DNA from: Comamonadaceae bacterium
GTDB lineage: Bacteria; Pseudomonadota; Gammaproteobacteria; Burkholderiales; Burkholderiaceae_C
Direction: 5' to 3'
Assembly (NCBI GenBank): GCA_947475495.1
Contig: CANJNX010000058.1
Location: forward strand, 1-6,043
DNA: 6,043 nucleotides
Shown here: piece after piece, positions 1-5,644 of the stretch
Layout of the letters: each line of letters opens with the position of its first letter
How positions within the stretch are numbered: the first letter of the stretch is position 1
Notes under the pieces: model-generated
Told to the model about the DNA's origin: nothing
Databases searched by the model: none
The model's input: the letters and a program-made list of their open reading frames with translations, nothing else
Program-made: the position numbers and the translations under genes

Positions 1-535
1 ACAACAAGGCGGCCGCAGCGTCATCGTCCAAGGGGTTTTTAGAGCTTGCCAACACCCGCGTGACCCCGTCTTGGAAGGCGGGAGAAAACCGTTCTGGGTG
101 AAGCTCTGAGACAAAAAACTGCGCAATATCTTGAGGAAAGTCTTGGTGTCGATACGCCCGGCCGGTCATTTTGAGCGCGGGCAAAGGGTAGGTGGCGGCC
201 ATCGCAAAGCCCAACGGGCGAAGAATACGAAGGAGCGCCTCCTCGCCCTGTGGCAAGCCCCCACTGGGCCAGCGCACCGTTCTGACCGCACCGTGGTCAA
301 ACATGATTTTTCGCTGGTTTTGCGAGACTTCGCCCTCCACATAGGCTTTGCCAACTGGCACGCGCTCTAGCAAGCCATGAAACAAGACCATATTCAACGC
401 TTGCGCCAACACGGCGCGGCTGACCTCGCCACTGCTGGCTTGGGTCAGCGCAGGGTGAATGTCCATGTGTGAAAAAAGCGCTTTGGCGGCGCTTTCCCCT
501 ACGCAGGCGCTGATTAAGGTGTGAATGGGTGGCAT
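1..535 (-). CDS. DUF1338 / 2-oxoadipate dioxygenase-decarboxylase family protein (N-terminal part, cut by window edge)
   Basis: Reading the minus strand from the ATG at 535-533 gives 178 open codons that run off the left edge, so the C-terminal part is missing. The protein begins MPPIHTLISACVGES. It carries family hallmarks: FDHGAVRTV (residues 79-87), RILRPLGF (103-110), YPLPALKMTGRAY (116-128) and DIAQFFVSELHPERFSP (136-152). These match the DUF1338 family (HglS, YdcJ), Fe(II)-dependent enzymes of the vicinal-oxygen-chelate type; HglS converts 2-oxoadipate to 2-hydroxyglutarate in lysine catabolism. His81 and Arg85 should correspond to the first metal ligand and a substrate-binding arginine of HglS; the other ligands lie outside the window. 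A weak purine-rich AAGAGA precedes the ATG; no other in-frame ATG lies in the 65 bases upstream. The gene is divergent from pckG. Family assignment is strong, but the exact substrate is inferred, so no symbol is given. Confidence 0.85.
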   Translation of the reverse strand, partial: MPPIHTLISACVGESAAKALFSHMDIHPALTQASSGEVSRAVLAQALNMVLFHGLLERVPVGKAYVEGEVSQNQRKIMFDHGAVRTVRWPSGGLPQGEEALLRILRPLGFAMAATYPLPALKMTGRAYRHQDFPQDIAQFFVSELHPERFSPAFQDGVTRVLASSKNPLDDDAAAALL

Positions 536-600
536 GTTGGTCTCTTGGTTCGAGTCTAGCAAGCCTGGTTGCTGGTGGAATGGAGGCCCCTCATAACCTC

Positions 601-615
601 ATGCAAGTTTTGCAT
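601..615. promoter_or_regulatory. Perfect dyad ATGCAA-N3-TTGCAT, candidate operator
   Basis: The two 6-base arms are perfect inverted copies around a 3-base centre, and the whole also fits the T-N11-A pattern of LysR-type sites (T602, A614). It lies 66-80 bases upstream of the DUF1338 start, a usual place for an activator or autoregulated operator, and about 175 bases from pckG. A single 15-base dyad can arise by chance, so the protein that binds is unknown. Confidence 0.4.
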
Positions 616-625
616 ATCTATTGGC

Positions 626-642
626 TGTAACCGCTGTGTAAC
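626..642. repeat. Direct repeat TGTAAC-N5-TGTAAC with 11-bp pitch
   Basis: Two identical hexamers (626-631 and 637-642) are separated by exactly five bases; on the minus strand they read GTTACA-N5-GTTACA. Tandem half-sites one helical turn apart are the usual architecture of OmpR/PhoB-family response-regulator sites. No such regulator is encoded in the window, so the assignment is by architecture only. Confidence 0.4.
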
Positions 643-685
643 TTGGAAACCAGTTCCTAAAATCAATCCCCCGCAAGGAGTCTAA

Positions 686-709
686 AAGCTGACTTTAGTC
701 TGACAGCTT
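686..709. promoter_or_regulatory. Dyad AAGCTG-N12-CAGCTT with internal CTGAC direct repeat
   Basis: Inverted 6-base arms (686-691 and 704-709) flank a 12-base centre. The same stretch holds two copies of CTGAC (689-693 and 700-704) spaced 11 bp apart. It lies about 80 bases upstream of the pckG ATG and overlaps the only TTGACA-like hexamer (CTGACA, 700-705), so a bound protein would be well placed to affect pckG transcription. Assignment is tentative. Confidence 0.35.
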
Positions 710-721
710 GCGCTTGGGAAT

Positions 722-735
722 CTTGTTTTCACAAG
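722..735. promoter_or_regulatory. Short dyad CTTGT-TTTC-ACAAG upstream of pckG
   Basis: Five-base inverted arms lie around a 4-base centre, 54 bases before the pckG start codon. It could be an operator, or a small hairpin in the 5' leader if transcription starts upstream. The arms are short and AT-rich, so chance occurrence is possible. Confidence 0.3.
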
Positions 736-778
736 CCATCGTGGTTCGGTGGCGTGCGAAAAAACGATTTTTAAACTT

Positions 779-783
779 AGGAG
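779..783 (+). promoter_or_regulatory. Ribosome binding site of pckG
   Basis: AGGAG lies six bases before the ATG at 790, an ideal Shine-Dalgarno sequence and spacing that fixes the pckG start. Confidence 0.9.
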
Positions 784-789
784 TTAGCG

Positions 790-2652
790 ATGAATTCACC
801 CACTATGCAGGGGCTTAGCCTGAATGCGCCCAGCTATGTCAAACACGCCCGCCTGATCGCGTGGGTGGCCGAGATGGCCGCCTTGTGTAAACCCGCCGCC
901 ATTCACTGGTGCGATGGTTCCGAGGAAGAGTACCAAGGCCTTTGCCAGCAACTGGTAGATGCCGGAACCTTCAAAAAACTCAATCCCGCCAAACGGCCCA
1001 ACAGTTTTCTCGCCTGCTCGGACCCCACGGACGTTGCCCGCGTGGAAGACCGCACCTACATTTGCAGCGAGCACAAAGAAAGCGCTGGCCCGACCAACAA
1101 CTGGATGGCGCCCCAAAAGATGCGTGCCACGCTAAACCCCTTGTTTGACGGCTGCATGAAAGGGCGCACCATGTACGTGGTGCCTTTCTCCATGGGGCCT
1201 TTGGGTTCGCATATTGCCCACATAGGAATTGAATTAAGTGACAGCGCGTATGTCGCGGTCAACCAACGCATCATGACGCGCATGGGCAAGGCGGTGTACG
1301 ACGTGCTCGGTGCCGACGGGGCTTTTGTTCCTTGCATGCATTCAGTGGGCGCCCCCTTGGCGGCCGGTCAAGCCGATGTGAAGTGGCCTTGCAATTCAAC
1401 CAAGTACATCGTCCACTATCCTGAGACCCGCGAAATTTGGTCGTACGGATCCGGTTACGGTGGTAACGCCTTGCTCGGGAAAAAATGCTTTGCTTTGCGC
1501 ATTGCCTCGACCATGGGCCGCGACCAAGGCTGGCTTGCAGAACACATGTTGATCTTAGGGGTGAGCAGCCCCGAAGGAAAAAAATACCACGTGGCTGCCG
1601 CCTTCCCGAGCGCGTGCGGTAAAACCAACTTTTCCATGCTGGTTCCACCTGAGGGCTTTGCAGGCTGGAAAGTCACCACGATTGGCGACGACATCGCTTG
1701 GATCAAGCCGCACGCCGACGGCAAGATGTATGCGATCAACCCCGAAGCGGGATATTTTGGTGTGGCCCCTGGAACGAACTACCACACCAACCCCAACTGC
1801 ATGGCCAGCTTGAATAAAAATGTGATTTTCACCAACGTGGCACTCACCGATGACGGTGATGTGTGGTGGGAAGGCATGGAAAAAGACAGTGGCGCTTTAC
1901 CTGCGCATTTGATCGACTGGCAAGGCAAGGACTGGACGCCTGCCATTGCCAAAGAAACCGGCGCCAAAGCCGCCCACCCCAACTCACGCTTTACGGTGGC
2001 TGCGGGCAACAACCCTGCGCTAGACAGCGCGTGGGACGACGCCAACGGCGTGCCCATTGATGCGTTTATTTTTGGCGGTCGCCGCTCAACCACCGTGCCC
2101 TTGGTCACCGAAGCCCGCAACTGGGTTGAAGGCGTTTACATGGCTGCCACCATGGGCTCAGAAACTACGGCTGCTGCGGCCGGTCAACAAGGTGTGGTGC
2201 GCCGCGACCCTTTTGCGATGCTGCCTTTTACCGGCTACAACGTGAGCGATTACTTCCAGCACTGGTTGAATATGGGCGACAAGCTCAGCCAGGCTGGCGC
2301 GAAGTTACCCGCGATTTACTGTGTCAATTGGTTTCGCAAAGGCGAAGACGGCAAATTCGTTTGGCCGGGCTACGGCGAGAACATGCGCGTCTTGAAGTGG
2401 ATGATTGACCGCCTTGAAGGCAAAGCCAAGGGCATTGACAATGGCTTTGGCGTGAGCCCCACGTATGCAGAAATCACGTGGCAAGGCTTGGCGTTTTCGC
2501 AGGCTGAGTTTGAAACCGTGACCAGCCTTGATAAGGCCGACTGGAAACAAGAAATCGCTTTGCACACCGAGCTGTTTGGGCAACTGGCGTACCACCTGCC
2601 TGCGGCCTTGGAAAAGACCAAGGCGCAGTTCGCGCAGCGCCTGGCAGCTTAA
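790..2652 (+). CDS. pckG: Phosphoenolpyruvate carboxykinase (GTP)
   Basis: A 620-residue cytosolic enzyme that converts oxaloacetate plus GTP to phosphoenolpyruvate, CO2 and GDP, the entry step of gluconeogenesis. Length and motifs fit the GTP-dependent class, not the shorter ATP-dependent PckA. Visible motifs: FPSACGKTN (residues 272-280), with the class-specific reactive cysteine Cys276 inside the P-loop and Lys278/Thr279 for the nucleotide phosphates; GDDIAW (299-304), with metal-binding Asp300/Asp301; Lys232 and His252, which align with the Mn ligands Lys244 and His264 of rat cytosolic PEPCK; NSRF (398-401), whose Arg400 aligns with rat Arg405; and [12 protein letters not shown] (428-439). 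A strong AGGAG six bases upstream supports the ATG. All key residues are present, with no frameshift. It is divergent from the DUF1338 gene and converges with the small membrane protein gene, overlapping it by four bases. It is probably monocistronic and regulated from the repeat-rich upstream region. Confidence 0.98.
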   Translation: MNSPTMQGLSLNAPSYVKHARLIAWVAEMAALCKPAAIHWCDGSEEEYQGLCQQLVDAGTFKKLNPAKRPNSFLACSDPTDVARVEDRTYICSEHKESAGPTNNWMAPQKMRATLNPLFDGCMKGRTMYVVPFSMGPLGSHIAHIGIELSDSAYVAVNQRIMTRMGKAVYDVLGADGAFVPCMHSVGAPLAAGQADVKWPCNSTKYIVHYPETREIWSYGSGYGGNALLGKKCFALRIASTMGRDQGWLAEHMLILGVSSPEGKKYHVAAAFPSACGKTNFSMLVPPEGFAGWKVTTIGDDIAWIKPHADGKMYAINPEAGYFGVAPGTNYHTNPNCMASLNKNVIFTNVALTDDGDVWWEGMEKDSGALPAHLIDWQGKDWTPAIAKETGAKAAHPNSRFTVAAGNNPALDSAWDDANGVPIDAFIFGGRRSTTVPLVTEARNWVEGVYMAATMGSETTAAAAGQQGVVRRDPFAMLPFTGYNVSDYFQHWLNMGDKLSQAGAKLPAIYCVNWFRKGEDGKFVWPGYGENMRVLKWMIDRLEGKAKGIDNGFGVSPTYAEITWQGLAFSQAEFETVTSLDKADWKQEIALHTELFGQLAYHLPAALEKTKAQFAQRLAA

Positions 2653-3041
2653 GAAGAGCGCGCCACTGCGGCGCGTAGCTCTTCCATGACGCGGGGGTCG
2701 CGGTTAGCGAACTCCCACATTTGCTCTTCGCGGCGAATTTGGGCGGCCACTTTCATTTGGCGGTCCACACTGGCTGCCAAAGCCATGGTGACTTTGCGCA
2801 AGGGGCGAGCAAAGAAAGCCAGCCCCGCAAACACCACGCTCCACAAGGCCACCCAGCCCAAGAGCAAATGGCCATCAGCCCAGTTGTCGATCACCTGATC
2901 GGCTACCACCAACATCGCAGCCATCACCCCTGCGAGCATGAGCCCTGCCAGGGTGCGTGAAGCTTCCGATTTGGGAGCCGTTACGGGGGTGCCCGTGAAA
3001 GATGGGGCACCTGCAAATTCAGCAAAACTAAAGCGAGACAT
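2649..3041 (-). CDS. Small two-helix membrane protein of unknown function
   Basis: A 130-residue protein starting [15 protein letters not shown]. The N-terminus (1-30) is polar; two hydrophobic segments follow, about residues 31-51 and 59-78, joined by a short loop (DNWADGH) and followed by positive residues (ARPLRK). The C-terminal 45 residues are charged and probably helical ([20 protein letters not shown]), likely on the cytoplasmic side by the positive-inside rule. An in-frame ATG at 3062-3060 would add seven residues (MFFKDSL), but AAGGA lies inside that extension, seven bases before the ATG at 3041, so the shorter start is preferred. I recognise no named family. The gene is divergent from the LysR regulator, a common arrangement for a LysR target, and its stop codon overlaps that of pckG. 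Existence as a gene is well supported by its membrane-protein composition and ribosome binding site; function is unknown. Confidence 0.75.
   Translation of the reverse strand: MSRFSFAEFAGAPSFTGTPVTAPKSEASRTLAGLMLAGVMAAMLVVADQVIDNWADGHLLLGWVALWSVVFAGLAFFARPLRKVTMALAASVDRQMKVAAQIRREEQMWEFANRDPRVMEELRAAVARSS
2653..2684. terminator. Hairpin directly after pckG, candidate bidirectional terminator or 3'-end stabiliser
   Basis: GAAGAGC-GCGCC (2653-2664) pairs with GGCGC (2670-2674) and GCTCTTC (2678-2684): twelve base pairs with a 5-base loop and a 3-base bulge (GTA). It starts at the base after the pckG stop and also encodes the last residues of the minus-strand membrane protein. In the pckG direction there is no T-run after the stem; in the other direction only CTTAAG follows. 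The stem is clear, but classical intrinsic termination is not, so it may instead protect 3' ends or act with Rho. Confidence 0.5.
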
Positions 3042-3048
3042 CAAAGAA

Positions 3049-3053
3049 TCCTT
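3049..3053 (-). promoter_or_regulatory. Ribosome binding site of the small membrane protein gene
   Basis: On the minus strand AAGGA lies seven bases before the ATG at 3041. It decides between two in-frame ATGs: it falls inside the seven-codon extension from 3062, favouring the downstream start. Confidence 0.75.
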
Positions 3054-3068
3054 AAAAAACATGGTGTG

Positions 3069-3097
3069 ATACTAGGGTTTACACTAGTGTTAGTCCA
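3069..3097 (-). promoter_or_regulatory. Candidate sigma-70 promoter of the small membrane protein gene
   Basis: On the minus strand TGGACT (3097-3092) and TAGTAT (3074-3069) are separated by 17 bases, each matching four of six consensus positions. Transcription would start near 3062, leaving a leader of about 20 bases that just holds the ribosome binding site. The perfect palindrome ACACTAGTGT (3081-3090) sits in the spacer between the two hexamers. The match is moderate and untested. Confidence 0.4.
3081..3090. promoter_or_regulatory. Perfect 10-base palindrome ACACTAGTGT, candidate operator
   Basis: It lies between the proposed -35 and -10 of the membrane protein gene, where a bound protein would occlude or remodel the promoter. 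A related ACTAG copy occurs 12 bases away at 3071-3075. The palindrome is short, so chance is not excluded. Confidence 0.35.
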
Positions 3098-3103
3098 CTT
3101 TAG

Positions 3104-3129
3104 TTTGGTGATTAATACCATTCACCAAA
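3104..3129. promoter_or_regulatory. Inverted repeat TTTGGTGA-N10-TCACCAAA, likely LysR-type binding site
   Basis: Perfect 8-base arms surround a 10-base AT-rich centre in the region between the LysR gene and the divergent membrane protein gene. It ends 13 bases before the lysR start codon and is centred about 55 bases upstream of the proposed start of transcription for the divergent gene. This is the classical geometry by which LysR proteins repress themselves and activate a divergent target. The dyad is directly seen; the binding partner is inferred from position. Confidence 0.6.
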
Positions 3130-3142
3130 TCTATACATACAC

Positions 3143-4120
3143 ATGCTTCCCCTCAATATCCGCACGTTTGACCTGAATTTGCTGAAAGTCTTTGATGTCG
3201 TCATGGCCGAAGGCAGCCTCACCAAAGCGGCCAACGTGCTTGCATTAACGCAGCCGGCCGTCAGCAATGCTTTGCGCCGTTTGCGATTGGCACTCGATGA
3301 TGAGTTGCTTGTTCGCCAAGGCCGCGGCTTGCAACCGACTGCGCGGGCATTGGCCTTATGGCCTGCGGTACGCGAGACGCTGCAGCATTTAGAACTGACG
3401 CTCGCGCCACAAAAATTTTCTCCCGCAACCACGACCAACACCTTCGTGCTGACCTTGGCCGATGCCACCGCCGCTGAACTGATGGTGGGGTTGGTGAACA
3501 CAATCACCAGCCAAGCGCCTGGCGTTTCTTTGCGCGTGTTGCCGCTGACCACACGCGACCCCAGGCGTTTGCTCGAAGAGGGCCACGCCGACCTAGCGAT
3601 CGGCCATGTCCCTGGCGTTTTATCGGAGCTCTCCGCACTGACCCAAGCGGGCGGCTCAGCGCGGTTTTTCCACCAACGTCTTTTTGCCAGTGATTACGTG
3701 TGCGTGATGCGCAAAGACCATCCCTTGGCGTCGCAAACGCTCACACTCGACGGCTACTGCCAAGCCCAACATACGCTGGTGAGTTTTTCAGGGCGCGCTT
3801 TTGGACTGATAGACGAGGCCCTCGCCGCCCTCAACAAAACCCGGCGCGTGGTGTTGACGGTGAACCAATTTTTTACCACGGGCAAAGTCGTTGCGCATTC
3901 TGATTTATTGGCCGTGTTGCCACGCCATTTTTTAAACGTCACCGGCTTTGAATCCCAGCTTGCCGTGCGCGAATTGCCTTTTGAGGTGGCGCCCATACAT
4001 GTCGATGCACTATGGCACAGCCGCCACAACCAAGACAGCGCCCACACTTGGTTTCGTGATCAAATTCAAGCCGTGGCCACACTGGCTTTCCCGCCGCAAA
4101 ACAAGAGCGCTTCGCCATGA
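3143..4120 (+). CDS. LysR-family transcriptional regulator, NahR/DntR/NodD-like subgroup
   Basis: A 325-residue cytoplasmic DNA-binding regulator. The N-terminal winged helix-turn-helix spans about residues 9-68 (DLNLLKVFDVVMAEGSLTKA, then LTQPAVSNALRRLR at 35-48 and LLVRQGRGLQPT at 55-66), followed by a linker helix and an effector-binding domain from about residue 98. The DLNLL start, DDELLVRQGRGLQPTARA and the segment YVCVMRKDHPL are typical of the subgroup that includes NahR, DntR and NodD, which often sense aromatic or related small molecules; the ligand here cannot be read from sequence. The ATG at 3143 is the first possible start after an in-frame stop at 3113-3115, but no Shine-Dalgarno sequence precedes it. 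It shares an ATGA overlap with the downstream phosphoesterase gene and is divergent from the small membrane protein gene, with a strong dyad between. Family is certain; the target is inferred. Confidence 0.93.
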   Translation: MLPLNIRTFDLNLLKVFDVVMAEGSLTKAANVLALTQPAVSNALRRLRLALDDELLVRQGRGLQPTARALALWPAVRETLQHLELTLAPQKFSPATTTNTFVLTLADATAAELMVGLVNTITSQAPGVSLRVLPLTTRDPRRLLEEGHADLAIGHVPGVLSELSALTQAGGSARFFHQRLFASDYVCVMRKDHPLASQTLTLDGYCQAQHTLVSFSGRAFGLIDEALAALNKTRRVVLTVNQFFTTGKVVAHSDLLAVLPRHFLNVTGFESQLAVRELPFEVAPIHVDALWHSRHNQDSAHTWFRDQIQAVATLAFPPQNKSASP

Positions 4121-4965
4121 AGTTGCAACTCTTTTCTGATCTCCATCTGGAAACGCAGCCGCAGTTTTTGGGATCGCCACAAGCCCAGAGCGCGCCCGAC
4201 GCAGACCTCTTGGTCTTGGCCGGCGACATTGGCTCCTACCAAAACGGCTCCTTGCTCCAAGACGCTGATTTTGGCTTGGCCGGTTTCTCTCCATTGCAGG
4301 GCTGGCCCACGCCGGTCCTGTACCTGCCCGGTAACCACGAATACGACGGCATGGACTTTGACGCGGCCCACACGCGCTTGCGTGAAACCTGCGAACGCTT
4401 AGGCATGGTGTGGTTGGAGCGCGAAGTATGGTTTGCACCGTGGACCGACCAGACAGGCAAACCGGTGCGCTTTATTGGAACCACGCTGTGGACGGACTTT
4501 GATGCTTTGTGTCCCGACACGCCCCATTCGCCTTCGCAGCTCACCCAACAACTCAAAGCCCGTGACAAAGCCTTTCGCGCGGCGAATTTTTACCTCAAAA
4601 AAACCAACACCACCAGAAACGGTTTGCCTTTTTTAGCGCAAGAAGTACGCGAACACGCACTGCAATGCCAAGCGTGGTTGCGCGAGGCATTGGCCCAGCC
4701 CTTTGACGGCACAACGGTGGTTGTCACCCACTTTGCACCTAGCTTGCGCAGTGCCGATCCGCGCTACGGCTTGGTGCCGGGAACGGCAGGGTTTTGTAAT
4801 GCGCTCGATGATTTGCTGGCGCACGCGCAACTGTGGTTGCATGGCCATTTGCATTCGCCGCAAGACTATATGCACCAGGGTTGCCGCGTGGTCGCCAACC
4901 CCTTGGGCTATGCGCGAAAAAACGAACAGGCCTTTTTTCGGGCCGGCGCAACGATAGAGGTGTAA
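4117..4965 (+). CDS. Calcineurin-like metallophosphoesterase
   Basis: A 282-residue, probably cytosolic two-metal phosphoesterase with no signal peptide or membrane segment. All five family motifs are present in order: SDLH (Asp8, His10), GDIG (Asp37), GNHE (Asn73, His74), VTHFAP (His205) and GHLH (His244, His246). These bind the dinuclear metal centre and the phosphate, so the enzyme should be active. Between motifs three and four lies GTTLWTDF (121-128), followed by a charged region (about 145-170) that may shape substrate choice. The substrate cannot be told from sequence; relatives act on nucleotides, phosphodiesters or phosphoproteins. The ATG overlaps the stop of the LysR gene in ATGA, indicating one operon and translational coupling. 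The gene ends 17 bases before the convergent TetR gene, with no obvious terminator in the gap. Confidence 0.93.
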   Translation: MKLQLFSDLHLETQPQFLGSPQAQSAPDADLLVLAGDIGSYQNGSLLQDADFGLAGFSPLQGWPTPVLYLPGNHEYDGMDFDAAHTRLRETCERLGMVWLEREVWFAPWTDQTGKPVRFIGTTLWTDFDALCPDTPHSPSQLTQQLKARDKAFRAANFYLKKTNTTRNGLPFLAQEVREHALQCQAWLREALAQPFDGTTVVVTHFAPSLRSADPRYGLVPGTAGFCNALDDLLAHAQLWLHGHLHSPQDYMHQGCRVVANPLGYARKNEQAFFRAGATIEV

Positions 4966-4982
4966 GGCAGGCTTGGGGTCCC

Positions 4983-5597
4983 TTAACGCGCAGCGAGTCC
5001 TTCAAAACAGCTGCACATCACGAGGTCAATGATTTGGGCGTCCTCGTGTTGGCCGCCCATTTTTAAGAACTCCAACACCGGATCGCACGCGCGGGCGTAC
5101 AAGGTATATAGCACGGCAATGGCAGGCAGCTGAGGATTGATCTGCCCCTGGGCTTGGGCGGCTTCGATCCAGGCACCGAGCCGGTCACTCACCTCGATCA
5201 GCCCGTCCATATAGGCTTTGTCGGCGATCAACTTGGCCCGCAGGGTGGAATTCTGGCTGGGCAGGTTGGGCATTTCGCCTTTGAGCTTGAGCTCCATGGT
5301 CCAGCGCGCAACGGTGCGCAGTTGCGCCATGGCCGACTGCGCTGGCAGCGCTCCAATGTAGTCTTGGGCCCGGCGCATGAGTTGCACCATCGCCGCCGCT
5401 GCGAGGTCTTCTTTGCTGGGGAAATGTTTGTACAAACTGGCTTTGGCAATGCCCACACTGGCGGCCACTTCATCGACCGTCATCGCTTCAAACCCTTTTT
5501 CGGCGAGCAAGCGACTGGCCGTTTGGATGATCGCGTCTTCGCGCGCCTGCAACATCTGGGCTTTGAAAGACACTTTAGGTTGCAGCATGGAAGTCAT
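4983..5597 (-). CDS. TetR-family transcriptional regulator
   Basis: A 204-residue regulator. The N-terminal TetR-type DNA-binding domain spans about residues 18-70, with the canonical pattern AIIQTASRLLAEKGFEAMTV (23-42), VDEVAASVGIAKASLYKHFPSKEDL. The C-terminal helical domain (about 75-204) is the ligand-binding and dimer part, too variable to assign an effector. TetR proteins usually repress neighbouring transporter or enzyme genes, but nothing divergent lies next to it here, so its target may be itself or elsewhere. The start at 5597 gives MTSMLQPK; the ATG three codons later (5588) is an alternative. Upstream, AAGGGG is 13 bases away, rather far for a ribosome binding site. It is downstream of and on the same strand as the ArgP-like gene, 47 bases apart, and convergent with the phosphoesterase gene. 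Family certain; role unknown. Confidence 0.93.
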   Translation of the reverse strand: MTSMLQPKVSFKAQMLQAREDAIIQTASRLLAEKGFEAMTVDEVAASVGIAKASLYKHFPSKEDLAAAAMVQLMRRAQDYIGALPAQSAMAQLRTVARWTMELKLKGEMPNLPSQNSTLRAKLIADKAYMDGLIEVSDRLGAWIEAAQAQGQINPQLPAIAVLYTLYARACDPVLEFLKMGGQHEDAQIIDLVMCSCFEGLAAR

Positions 5598-5644
5598 GTT
5601 CGAATTTTAGCCCCTTGCTTTTTAAAGTGTGGTGGCCGGTTTTT

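Larger units (their letters stand above)
536..789. promoter_or_regulatory. Divergent intergenic region between the DUF1338 gene and pckG
   Basis: These 254 bases hold the promoters of both divergent genes. I cannot point to a convincing sigma-70 pair for either direction; the best -35-like hexamer on the plus strand is CTGACA (700-705), without a good -10 at the right distance. The region is rich in short repeats, listed separately: a perfect dyad at 601-615, a hexamer direct repeat with 11-bp pitch at 626-642, a dyad with an internal direct repeat at 686-709, and a dyad at 722-735. Such density over about 135 bp suggests regulation by more than one DNA-binding protein, which would suit a gluconeogenic gene, but none of these sites is assigned to a known regulator. 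Confidence 0.6.

Noticed and set aside
131..370. Short plus-strand open frame at the left end, and a 62-codon minus-strand frame at 166-354
   Set aside because: Both lie over the DUF1338 coding sequence in other frames; the family motifs are read only from the minus-strand frame starting at 535.
643..663. TTGGAA and TAAAAT as a pckG promoter
   Set aside because: The hexamers are separated by only nine bases, far too short for sigma-70.
692..3104. The 8-mer ACTTTAGT occurs in both intergenic regions (692-699 and 3097-3104)
   Set aside because: One shared 8-mer in 6 kb is expected by chance, and the surrounding bases do not extend the match into a common operator.
3112..3552. A 146-codon open frame on the minus strand over the LysR N-terminal region
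   Set aside because: It is antisense to the well-conserved helix-turn-helix of the LysR gene, with serine/lysine-rich shadow composition and no motif.
4930..4944. GGCC-T6-CGGGCC stretch, hairpin-like
   Set aside because: It lies inside the phosphoesterase coding sequence, the arms are only four bases, and the T-run is in the loop instead of after the stem.
4966..4982. Terminator between the convergent phosphoesterase and TetR genes
   Set aside because: The 17-base gap has no inverted repeat of useful length and no T-run in either direction.
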